From assembly GCA_017513135.1 (NCBI GenBank), contig JAFWDH010000023.1:1-64000 (forward strand): a stretch of 64,000 nucleotides of DNA, in the 5' to 3' direction. Positions 56,769 to 64,000 of this stretch are shown here, one piece after another; position 1 is the first letter of the stretch, and each line of letters opens with the position of its first letter. The stretch is from Oscillospiraceae bacterium. GTDB lineage: Bacteria > Bacillota > Clostridia > Oscillospirales > Ruminococcaceae. The notes beneath the pieces are model-generated. The model was given only the letters and a program-made list of their open reading frames with translations, was not told the DNA's origin and made no database searches. The position numbers were made by a program, and so were the translations under genes.

Positions 56769-58196
56769 GTGTTGTATATTATTCTGGCTTTGATTCTTTT
56801 TCTGGCCGTGATACTGATCAGGGCAATCCTGTTCAGACCTGCTGAAGAGGACAGGGCAGTACCGGACCCTGTCGCTTTTGACGGGGACGCTGCCGTGAAG
56901 CACCTGAGAGAACTGGTGATGTGCAGAACCGTCAGCTATGAGGATCACTCCAGAGAGGATGAGGCTGAGTTTGAAAAACTCAGATCCCTGCTACCGGAAT
57001 TCTATCCGAACGTATTCAGCACCTGCGAATTTGAGAGAGTCGGGAGAACAGGACTTCTATTCAAATGGAAGGGGAAGAGCGACAAGGCTCCCTCTGTACT
57101 GATGGCTCATTACGATGTGGTCCCTGTGGATGAAAGAGGCTGGGACAAACCGGCGTTTGACGGAATAATTGAAAACGGGGAGCTCTGGGGAAGAGGAACG
57201 CTGGATACAAAGATCACGTTCTGTGCATCCCTTGAGGCCGCAGAGACTCTGATCAAAAAGGGCTTCGTCCCGGAAAACGACCTGTATTTCTCGTATGCGG
57301 GCGATGAGGAAGTCTTCGGCACCGGTGCATCCGACATAGTCGATCTGCTCGAAAAAAGGGGGATCACTCCACAGATGGTCGTGGATGAAGGCGGCGCCGT
57401 GGTGGAGAATGTATTTCCGGGCGTGTCTGACAAGTGCGCAATGGTCGGCATTGCAGAAAAAGGCATGATTGAAGCTGATTTTACATACAGGGGGAACGGC
57501 GGGCATGCTTCCGCACCGCTTCCCCACGGACCTGTAGGGTATCTTTCCAAGGCTGTATGGGATGTCGAGACACACCCGTTCCCGGTGACACTTTGCAGTC
57601 CGGTAGCGCAGATGTACGATACTCTCGGAAGAAGATCGACGTTCCTTTACAGAGTTCTCTTCTCCAATCTGTGGCTGTTCCTGCCGGTTCTGGATCTGAT
57701 CTGCAGGAAGTCGGGTGGAGAACTGAACGCTCTTATGAGGACGACCTGTGCGTTTACACAGATGGAGGGCAGTGAAGCGAACAACGTAATACCTCCCCAG
57801 GCTTCCGTAGGTGCAAATCTCAGGCTTATTGACGGAGATTCAGTGGACGGAGCGCTCAGTTATCTCAGGAAGGTCGTTAACAATCCTGATATCACTATCA
57901 CAGCAAGGCACTCACAGGAGCCTTCGCCGGCTTCTGACACGAACTCGGATGCATGGCGAAAGGTGAAGCAGGCTATAGAACAGACATGGACTGAAGCGAT
58001 CGTATCTCCTTATATCATGGTACAGTGCAGTGACAGCCGTCACTTCTGCAGGATCAGCGATAAGGTCATGAGATTTTCCGCAATGGAACTGTCCAAGGAA
58101 GAGAGGGGCAGGATCCACGGCAACAACGAGCGCATACCGCTTGATAAGGTAGGGAAGGCTGTGGAATTCTATCTGAATCTGGAAAGGCAGTGCTGA
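56769..58196 (+). CDS. M20-family metallopeptidase, membrane-anchored (PM20D1-like)
   Basis: Dizinc peptidase or aminoacylase of the M20 clan. An N-terminal transmembrane helix (residues 1-20) is followed by metal-ligand motifs MAHYDVVP, GRGTLDTK and AGDEEVFG, a dimerisation insert, and a final catalytic segment around SDSRHF. 475 residues. GTG at 56769 is 8 nt after GGAGGA. The next gene, a hexokinase, overlaps its stop. Substrate unknown. Confidence 0.88.
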   Translation: MLYIILALILFLAVILIRAILFRPAEEDRAVPDPVAFDGDAAVKHLRELVMCRTVSYEDHSREDEAEFEKLRSLLPEFYPNVFSTCEFERVGRTGLLFKWKGKSDKAPSVLMAHYDVVPVDERGWDKPAFDGIIENGELWGRGTLDTKITFCASLEAAETLIKKGFVPENDLYFSYAGDEEVFGTGASDIVDLLEKRGITPQMVVDEGGAVVENVFPGVSDKCAMVGIAEKGMIEADFTYRGNGGHASAPLPHGPVGYLSKAVWDVETHPFPVTLCSPVAQMYDTLGRRSTFLYRVLFSNLWLFLPVLDLICRKSGGELNALMRTTCAFTQMEGSEANNVIPPQASVGANLRLIDGDSVDGALSYLRKVVNNPDITITARHSQEPSPASDTNSDAWRKVKQAIEQTWTEAIVSPYIMVQCSDSRHFCRISDKVMRFSAMELSKEERGRIHGNNERIPLDKVGKAVEFYLNLERQC

Positions 58197-59458
58197 TGGA
58201 CGGGAAACTGAGAGACGCACTGATGGATCTCGGAATACATCCTGACTGTGTGGATGAGAAAAAGCTTTCACAGGAGATAAGCGAGCACATGCTGAGAGGA
58301 CTGCGCGGTATCGGGGGCTCGATGATGATGATACCGACATACCTCTTCGGCAGCGGAACGATCGTACCCGATGAGCCGGTCGCTGTGATAGATGCGGGGG
58401 GGACCAATCTCAGGGCAGCCACGGTCGTGATCCGCAGCAGCGGCGCTGAAGTGCTTGAGCTTAAAAAAAGCCGCATGCCGGGAACGGACAGGCATATCAC
58501 CGCGGAAGAGATGTACGATGAATTCGTGAAGCGGATCATGCCAATGATGCCGGCAAGCGGCAGACTGGCTCTCTGCTTCTCTTACGCATTCCGTTCAATG
58601 CCTGACGGTGAAGCCCAGATTATAACAATGGGCAAGGAGGTCTCAATAGAAGACTGTGAGGGAAGTCTGATCAGGGAGGGAATGCTCAGAGCTTTTGCAA
58701 AAGCCAGGTATAAAGGGGATCCGAAGATCACCGTGCTCAATGACACGGCTGCCGTCCTCTATTCCGCGCTGGCCTCCGGATACAGTGATGCAGTGGGCTT
58801 TATCCTCGGGACAGGCATGAACACTGCATATTTTGAGAAGACCCTGGATGTCCCGAAGATCGGACCGGTCCTCCATGACCGCGTTGCGATCAATATGGAG
58901 TCGGCTTACTTCTCTTCTCCGCCCTGCGGCATGATAGACAGGAAGCTGGATTCCGCGAGCCGCAACAAAGGTCAGGCTCTGTTCGAGAAAATGGTCTCAG
59001 GGGCTTACCTGGGAGAGATCGCTTGTCTCAGCGTCATCGAACTTGCGGAAAGAGGGCTTATGTCTGACGGGACCAGTGACATGGTGAGAGGTGCAGGTGC
59101 GCTGAAACTGCAGTATGTGACAGAACTGATAGAGAGATCCTCCGGACCGCTGGCTGAATTGTGCGCATGCAACGAAGATATAAAGACTCTCAGGGAACTG
59201 TTCATCTGTATAATGAGAAGATCCGGAAAGATGACGGCGTCGCTCGTGGCTGCGGTGATAAGAAGGATCTGTGCGAATGCAGAAGAAAAGGAAGTTCCTG
59301 TTGCCGTAAACGGATCGACGTTCCTGCTAAACAGGACTATAAGGGAAGAGTTTTTAAAGTGCCTGAATGAACTTGCAGGAGGTGACTTCGGGTTCAAACT
59401 GATCAGCAGGGATGACGATACCCTGGTCGGTTCCGCTGCTGCGGCTTTTCTCGGCTGA
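58196..59458 (+). CDS. Hexokinase of the eukaryotic (type I/II) family
   Basis: Phosphorylates glucose and related hexoses at C6. It shows the two-domain hexokinase fold with the phosphate-1 motif IDAGGTNLRAA (about residue 65), a sugar-binding region FSYAFRSMPDG, LNDTAAVLYSA and a phosphate-2 region ILGTGMNTAYF. Eukaryotic-type hexokinases are uncommon in bacteria but known in some Clostridia. ATG at 58196 overlaps the M20 stop; AAAGG lies 8 nt upstream. 420 residues. Confidence 0.88.
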   Translation: MDGKLRDALMDLGIHPDCVDEKKLSQEISEHMLRGLRGIGGSMMMIPTYLFGSGTIVPDEPVAVIDAGGTNLRAATVVIRSSGAEVLELKKSRMPGTDRHITAEEMYDEFVKRIMPMMPASGRLALCFSYAFRSMPDGEAQIITMGKEVSIEDCEGSLIREGMLRAFAKARYKGDPKITVLNDTAAVLYSALASGYSDAVGFILGTGMNTAYFEKTLDVPKIGPVLHDRVAINMESAYFSSPPCGMIDRKLDSASRNKGQALFEKMVSGAYLGEIACLSVIELAERGLMSDGTSDMVRGAGALKLQYVTELIERSSGPLAELCACNEDIKTLRELFICIMRRSGKMTASLVAAVIRRICANAEEKEVPVAVNGSTFLLNRTIREEFLKCLNELAGGDFGFKLISRDDDTLVGSAAAAFLG

Positions 59459-59480
59459 ACAGAGGTCATTGACCGGTAAC

Positions 59481-59517
59481 AAAAAAGATCGGCACGCGTG
59501 ATGCGTGCCGATCAGCT
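59481..59517. terminator. Bidirectional terminator between hexokinase and small membrane protein genes
   Basis: GATCGGCACGC pairs with GCGTGCCGATC; AAAAAA on the left and a short T-run on the right. Confidence 0.8.
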
Positions 59518-59580
59518 GTTTTAGTGCATGTTATATTGCAGAACGGGAACGATCCGAGGCAGCCGGACAGATGCAGAGCT

Positions 59581-60108
59581 TCACCAGCCGAAGAGCCTGA
59601 AACCGAATCCCCCTGCCAGATATGAATATACGATGTTGAACAGTTGAACATAAAGAGAAGCAAGAAGCACGGAAAGAATGACTCCAGCAAGCCCTGCAAG
59701 TATCCCGATAACAGATAGGGTCCTTTTCTTTCCGAAGGTTCCCAGGATGCCTATTACTATAGCAGAAACTCCCAGAAGGACTCCTGAAAAGACCATGGGC
59801 GAAGAGTAGACGGAAAGAGCTCCTCCGACTATCGAAGCATACGCCATCCATTCTCTGCCGGAATTACGGGATCCGTCATCTCCGGCTCTTTCAGACATTG
59901 GCTGTTCCGCTCCGGAAGAACGAACGGATGCAGAGTCACTGCTCGTATATGACATATAGCCGGACAGTCCGGTGTCTTCAGTCATGAGGACGGAAGAGCT
60001 TTCACCGGTATCAGACTTGCTGTCTGCTGACGCTGCAGCATCGTCGCCTGTCTCCGACGGGACGACCTGTTCTTCCAATGATTCAGATAGTGTTTCGTGA
60101 TCCAACAT
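59581..60108 (-). CDS. Small integral membrane protein with acidic Ser-rich N-terminal tail
   Basis: A 90-residue tail rich in Ser, Asp and Glu precedes two or three hydrophobic helices in the last 85 residues, a pattern seen in DUF4190-like proteins. I do not assign a function. ATG at 60108 has AGAGG upstream; the longer frame from 60150 lacks such a site. Confidence 0.7.
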   Translation of the reverse strand: MLDHETLSESLEEQVVPSETGDDAAASADSKSDTGESSSVLMTEDTGLSGYMSYTSSDSASVRSSGAEQPMSERAGDDGSRNSGREWMAYASIVGGALSVYSSPMVFSGVLLGVSAIVIGILGTFGKKRTLSVIGILAGLAGVILSVLLASLYVQLFNIVYSYLAGGFGFRLFGW

Positions 60109-60260
60109 AAAGATACCTCTGCAGAGAAATGGTTTTCTCAATGATATCATTACGGGAATCCTTAAACAATAATACGGCGAGACGTTTCCTTTTGTGACTG
60201 AAGCTGTATATGTATAATTATTGTTAGACAGGGATCAACAGGTTGACTCAAGGAGTTGCG

Positions 60261-61493
60261 ATGGAACAGACAGAAGAAAGACAGAGAGCCGTGCTCGTTG
60301 CCGTGGATACAGGAAAGTGGGATGCCGAGGAGTCGATCATGGAGCTTGCGGCGCTTTGCGAGACTGCAGGCGCGGACAGCATTGCGGAGATCATCCAGCA
60401 GTCCGATAAACTGAATCCCGCGACATATGTCGGCAGCGGGAAGGCGCAGGAGATCCGCGATACGGCAGAACGCCTCGAAGCTGACATTATAGTCGTCGAT
60501 GACAGCCTTTCCGGAGTCCAGGTCAGGAATCTCGAAGAGATCACAGGCTTTCCGGTCATAGACAGGACAGTGCTGATCCTGGATATATTTGCAAGAAACG
60601 CAAAAACGGCGGAAGGAAAGCTGCAGGTAGAGCTGGCGCAGCTTGAGTACAGGCTGCCTAGACTGATGGGTAGCGGCGGGGGATTGTCGCAGCAGGGAGG
60701 CGGAATAGGAACAAGGGGCCCCGGTGAGACAAAGCTTGAAAGCGACAGAAGACACATAAGAAGCAGGATAGTGTCTCTGAAACAGAAACTCGAAAAAATG
60801 GAGGAGCGCCGTGAGATCACCAGGCGTTTCAGGAAAAGGGACGGGATCCCTACGGTGGCTCTGGTAGGATATACCAACGTGGGGAAATCATCTCTTTTGA
60901 ACAAACTGACCGGCTCGGATGTCCTCGCTGAAGACAAACTGTTCGCCACGCTCGATCCGACCGTCAGAAGACTTGCTGTAGGAAATCTGCAGCATGTACT
61001 GCTGGTCGATACGGTCGGCTTTGTGAGCCGGCTTCCTCACGGGCTGGTAAAAGCATTCAAGTCTACTCTCGATGAAGTCCGTTTCGCTGATCTGATCCTC
61101 CTGGTGGCAGACGCTTCATCCGAATCATGGGGCTCTCAGCTCGATGTGGCAACCGAAGTGCTGGATGAGCTCGGCTGTTCTGAAATACCAAGGATAAAGG
61201 TCTTCAACAAATGTGATCTGAATGATCTTGCTTCCGCGCTGCCAGGGATCCCGGTATCAGCCAGGACCGGTGAAGGACTGGATACGCTGCTGGAAAAGAT
61301 AAGTGAAGCGCTGTCGGAAAGCGTCGTCCGCTGCAAACTGCTTTTCCCGTTTGAAGACGCAGGCAGGGCCGCTTCACTCAGAAACAGAGGCAACATCCTC
61401 AGTGAAGAATGGAGAGAAAACGGGCTGTATGTTGAGGCTACGGTTGAAAGGACCATATGGCCGAGATTCATAAAGTATTCCGTAACAGAGTAG
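60261..61493 (+). CDS. hflX: GTPase HflX
   Basis: Ribosome-splitting GTPase. An N-terminal nucleotide-binding domain (about 1-180) includes the Gly-rich GGLSQQGGGIGTRGPGE loop; the G domain has G1 GYTNVGKSSLL and G3 DTVGF, and a C-terminal domain follows; 411 residues. ATG at 60261 with AAGGAG 6 nt upstream was preferred over TTG 60243. Confidence 0.95.
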   Translation: MEQTEERQRAVLVAVDTGKWDAEESIMELAALCETAGADSIAEIIQQSDKLNPATYVGSGKAQEIRDTAERLEADIIVVDDSLSGVQVRNLEEITGFPVIDRTVLILDIFARNAKTAEGKLQVELAQLEYRLPRLMGSGGGLSQQGGGIGTRGPGETKLESDRRHIRSRIVSLKQKLEKMEERREITRRFRKRDGIPTVALVGYTNVGKSSLLNKLTGSDVLAEDKLFATLDPTVRRLAVGNLQHVLLVDTVGFVSRLPHGLVKAFKSTLDEVRFADLILLVADASSESWGSQLDVATEVLDELGCSEIPRIKVFNKCDLNDLASALPGIPVSARTGEGLDTLLEKISEALSESVVRCKLLFPFEDAGRAASLRNRGNILSEEWRENGLYVEATVERTIWPRFIKYSVTE

Positions 61494-61625
61494 GCGAAAC
61501 GGCATGACGCAGGATCTGAGTTCACCGCTAATTCACATGTTTGTTGCAAACAGTGATATAATTACCATGTATGGGTATCTGCGGATGCCTGTATAGAATG
61601 AATAACGGTTTGGTCTATTGATATC

Positions 61626-63383
61626 ATGTTTAATTCAGCTGGTGCCATCTTCAGGAACCCTAACAGAAATGGTCGTCATCGCCGTCAGCGTGTAGTTGCC
61701 GGTCAGATGTCGGGCTTTGTCAGGGAGTATATAGGTAACCTGCTTTACTATATCGGCGCAAGTATCATCAGATCCAGAAGGAATCTGTTCAGAAAGATCA
61801 GACACTCGCTGAAGTGGGTCTTTGTCCGAGTGTGGAGGATATTGAAACAGCTGTTCCGCTTCATTGCCGACTGGGCATCTGATGTATGGGCCGATCTGTC
61901 TAATCCGTTCATAAAGGGAGCCAGAAGCGTCAAAGGCTACCGGGATATGATGGAGGAGATCAAGGACGCTCCCGGAAGAGTAAAGGCAAACAGGGTGCGC
62001 GCCTTCTTCAAGTACGGATTCATTTGGAACGGGCATCTTATCGAAAGATTCCTGAGCCGCGTGCTTCCTGTTTTTTGCCTCGTCATATGCGTTTTTGTGG
62101 TCAGGACTGTCGCAACGCTGCCTTATGCTATAAAAGTGAATGTGGGCGGGCAGGATGTAGGATTCATCGATAATGAGGCCGTATTTGATGATGCCGTAGC
62201 CACGATCAAGAAAAGAATAATCAAGGTCGATGACAGTGTGTGGGAGCCTTCTGCTGTTCTCACTGTATCAGTCGCAGACAGCAGCGAGATCGCGACTCAG
62301 GACATCATGGCAAACAAGATACTGATGTCCTCGGGAATGGACGTTGCCGAGGCGACGGGGATCTATATCGGCGGACAGTTTTATGGAGCTACAACAGCAG
62401 GTCATCTCCTGTCTGCAACTGTCGACAACATAATAGAACCGTACCGCAAGGATGCGGAGAGCATGGGAAGCGACGTAACGGTCCGCTTCACCAGAAATAT
62501 CGATCTTGTCAACGGGATATTCCCTGCGAATTCGGTCACATCATTCGAGAAGATCAGAGATATGCTTCTTTCTCACGAGGAGGGGCCTATTTATTACAAT
62601 GCCAATGAGGGAGAGGACATAGAGGATATCGCCAAAGAGAACGGCATTACCGTTTCAAAGCTCAAGGAACTGAACCCTCAGGTCAACCTCAGCGATACTG
62701 TCATCCATGATAAAGTCAGTCTTCTCGTTGCTGAAAAGGATTTCCTTGCCAGCGTCAAGACTGTAAGGATCCAGAGAACGGTCTCAACTATCGGATACAA
62801 TGTCCATACAAATGTGTCTTCTGACTATAATCTGGGATATTACAGCATAACTCAGTACGGACACACGGGAGAGAAAACTACCGTTACCGAGATCGAATAC
62901 AAGAACGGTGAAGTCGTTCGTGAGACAGTGATAGAGGAGACCATTACCGAAGAACCTCAGGATGAATACATTATCATTGGGACAGCAGGCTCCAGTTCAT
63001 CGAACGTATATGGCGGCTCTCTTGCCTGGCCGGTAACTTCATTCCAGTTCGTGAGCCGCGGATGGATCTCGGGAGTCCACAACGGATTTGACATAGCCTG
63101 TGTGGAGGGAACTCCAATTGTTGCGGCTGAGTCCGGAATGGTAGTTCTGTCTCAGGATACGAACTACGGTTACGGAAGATACGTTATCATAGATCACGGC
63201 AACGGCATGCAGACCTTGTACGGACATATGAATACCAGGCTCTGCAGTGTAGGACAATATGTTGAGAGAGGACAGATCATAGGACTGGTAGGATCTACAG
63301 GAAACTCGACCGGGCCGCACGTGCACTTCGAGGTGAGGATAAACGGCGAGCGTGTTCCTGCAGAACCGTATCTTGGCTGGTGA
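61626..63383 (+). CDS. M23-family peptidoglycan endopeptidase with LysM and G5 domains
   Basis: Residues 1-140 form an unusually long, basic cytoplasmic region. A transmembrane helix lies at about 145-165, followed by an alpha/beta segment (about 170-315), a LysM domain (about 324-368), a G5 domain (about 375-452) and the zinc endopeptidase domain (about 467-580), with H485, D489 in HNGFD and H565/H567 in HVH. Expected to cleave wall cross-bridges outside the membrane. murA follows 21 bp downstream. Confidence 0.93.
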   Translation: MFNSAGAIFRNPNRNGRHRRQRVVAGQMSGFVREYIGNLLYYIGASIIRSRRNLFRKIRHSLKWVFVRVWRILKQLFRFIADWASDVWADLSNPFIKGARSVKGYRDMMEEIKDAPGRVKANRVRAFFKYGFIWNGHLIERFLSRVLPVFCLVICVFVVRTVATLPYAIKVNVGGQDVGFIDNEAVFDDAVATIKKRIIKVDDSVWEPSAVLTVSVADSSEIATQDIMANKILMSSGMDVAEATGIYIGGQFYGATTAGHLLSATVDNIIEPYRKDAESMGSDVTVRFTRNIDLVNGIFPANSVTSFEKIRDMLLSHEEGPIYYNANEGEDIEDIAKENGITVSKLKELNPQVNLSDTVIHDKVSLLVAEKDFLASVKTVRIQRTVSTIGYNVHTNVSSDYNLGYYSITQYGHTGEKTTVTEIEYKNGEVVRETVIEETITEEPQDEYIIIGTAGSSSSNVYGGSLAWPVTSFQFVSRGWISGVHNGFDIACVEGTPIVAAESGMVVLSQDTNYGYGRYVIIDHGNGMQTLYGHMNTRLCSVGQYVERGQIIGLVGSTGNSTGPHVHFEVRINGERVPAEPYLGW

Positions 63384-63404
63384 TATACAGAAAAGGAGAT
63401 AGCT

Positions 63405-64000
63405 GTGGAAAAACTGATAGTTACAGGCGGAAGACCGCTTCACGGAACAGTTGACATTGGCGGCGCGAAAAATGCTGCGGTGGCTATCATTCCTGCGACA
63501 CTGATGGCAGACGGCCCTTGTGTCCTGGAGAATGTGCCTGTCATCAGCGACGTCTCCATACTTATGGACATAATGCAGGAAATGGGCGCTGAAGTTCATG
63601 CAATGTCCTCGCACAGTTACGTGATAGATTCCAGAGACATAAAGAACTGTGAGATCCAGGATGAGAACGCCAGGCGGATGAGGGCGAGTTATTACTATCT
63701 CGGCGTAGGTCTTTCCAAGTTCGGGAAAGCCAGTGTGGCGCTTCCCGGCGGCTGTGATCTCGGAGCGCGGCCTATAGACCAGCACCTTAAGGCGTTTGAG
63801 GCTCTCGGAGCAAAGACGGATGTGGATCAGGGGATCGTTTATGTCGATGCAGGGTCCGGCCTCAAGGGTGCTCATATCTTTTTTGATATAGTCTCTGTCG
63901 GAGCAACGATCAATGCGATGCTCGCTGCTGTCAAGGCTGAAGGCCGAACTATACTGGAGAACGTAGCCAAGGAACCTCATATCGTAGACGTTGCGAACTT
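63405..64000 (+). CDS. murA: UDP-N-acetylglucosamine 1-carboxyvinyltransferase, 5' part
   Basis: First committed step of peptidoglycan synthesis, transferring enolpyruvate to UDP-GlcNAc. Starting at GTG 63405 (AAGGAG 7 nt upstream), the frame reads GGAKNAAVAIIPA, the RASYYYLG segment and the active-site Cys in PGGCDLGARPIDQH, and stays open to the right edge (about 198 codons). Whether it is the MurA or MurZ paralogue cannot be told from this part. Confidence 0.94.
   Translation, partial: MEKLIVTGGRPLHGTVDIGGAKNAAVAIIPATLMADGPCVLENVPVISDVSILMDIMQEMGAEVHAMSSHSYVIDSRDIKNCEIQDENARRMRASYYYLGVGLSKFGKASVALPGGCDLGARPIDQHLKAFEALGAKTDVDQGIVYVDAGSGLKGAHIFFDIVSVGATINAMLAAVKAEGRTILENVAKEPHIVDVAN

Overview
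The window looks like a chromosome segment of an anaerobic member of the Bacillota, most likely class Clostridia and plausibly gut-associated. This is inferred from gene content: pyruvate:ferredoxin oxidoreductase plus acetate kinase, AddAB instead of RecBCD, RNase Y, a threonyl-tRNA synthetase T-box leader, TelA/XpaC, strong sigma-A-type promoters with GGAGG ribosome binding sites, frequent TTG/GTG starts and heavy use of AGA/AGG arginine codons. I do not assign a genus.

Region 1 (1-9.6 kb) is accessory DNA beside a tRNA-Arg(CCT) locus. It carries, on the minus strand, parA and parB, a secreted proline/glutamate-rich protein and a thioester/VaFE-repeat surface protein that is frameshifted and truncated. 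It also has a small protein of a kind I associate with conjugative elements and two membrane-anchored XRE regulators, one flanked by 77-bp direct repeats. It ends in an intact tRNA-Arg, a promoter-bearing duplicated 5' half of the same tRNA, and decayed tRNA 3'-end-like sequences. This is the anatomy of a decayed or nested integrative element; no integrase is visible in the window.

Region 2 (9.8-28.8 kb) is mostly core chromosome: tadA, a TtcA-like thiolase, a G5/3D cell-wall protein, two tandem CE1-type esterases, ackA, and a long plus-strand cluster tmcAL-tsaE-tsaB-rpiB-small membrane protein-lrp-aminotransferase-ispE-addB-addA, with many stop/start overlaps. tRNA modification, isoprenoid precursor synthesis and double-strand-break repair are interleaved.

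Region 3 (29-40.5 kb) holds the most unusual material. A 1618-residue protein has a Q/Y/P-rich N-terminus, 21 uninterrupted 14-residue coiled-coil repeats, a long acidic region and a C-terminal ABC-ATPase-like domain that has lost its Walker A motif. It is followed by a six-helix ABC-2-permease-like membrane protein. After the pyruvate:ferredoxin oxidoreductase gene come a bactofilin and, 19 bp later, a stand-alone AAA+ ATPase resembling the second ATPase domain of ClpA/ClpB. These two gene pairs are the best candidates for undescribed cell-architecture systems.

Region 4 (40.6-64 kb) is core: cysE, tRNA-Lys, an LTA-synthase-like sulfatase, gdhA, xpaC-telA, T-box-thrS, rny, recG, a D-Ala-D-Ala carboxypeptidase, HtrA, an M20 peptidase, a eukaryotic-type hexokinase, a small membrane protein, hflX, an M23 peptidase with LysM and G5 domains, and the 5' part of murA running off the right edge. 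Rho-independent terminators, several bidirectional, mark most convergent gene ends.
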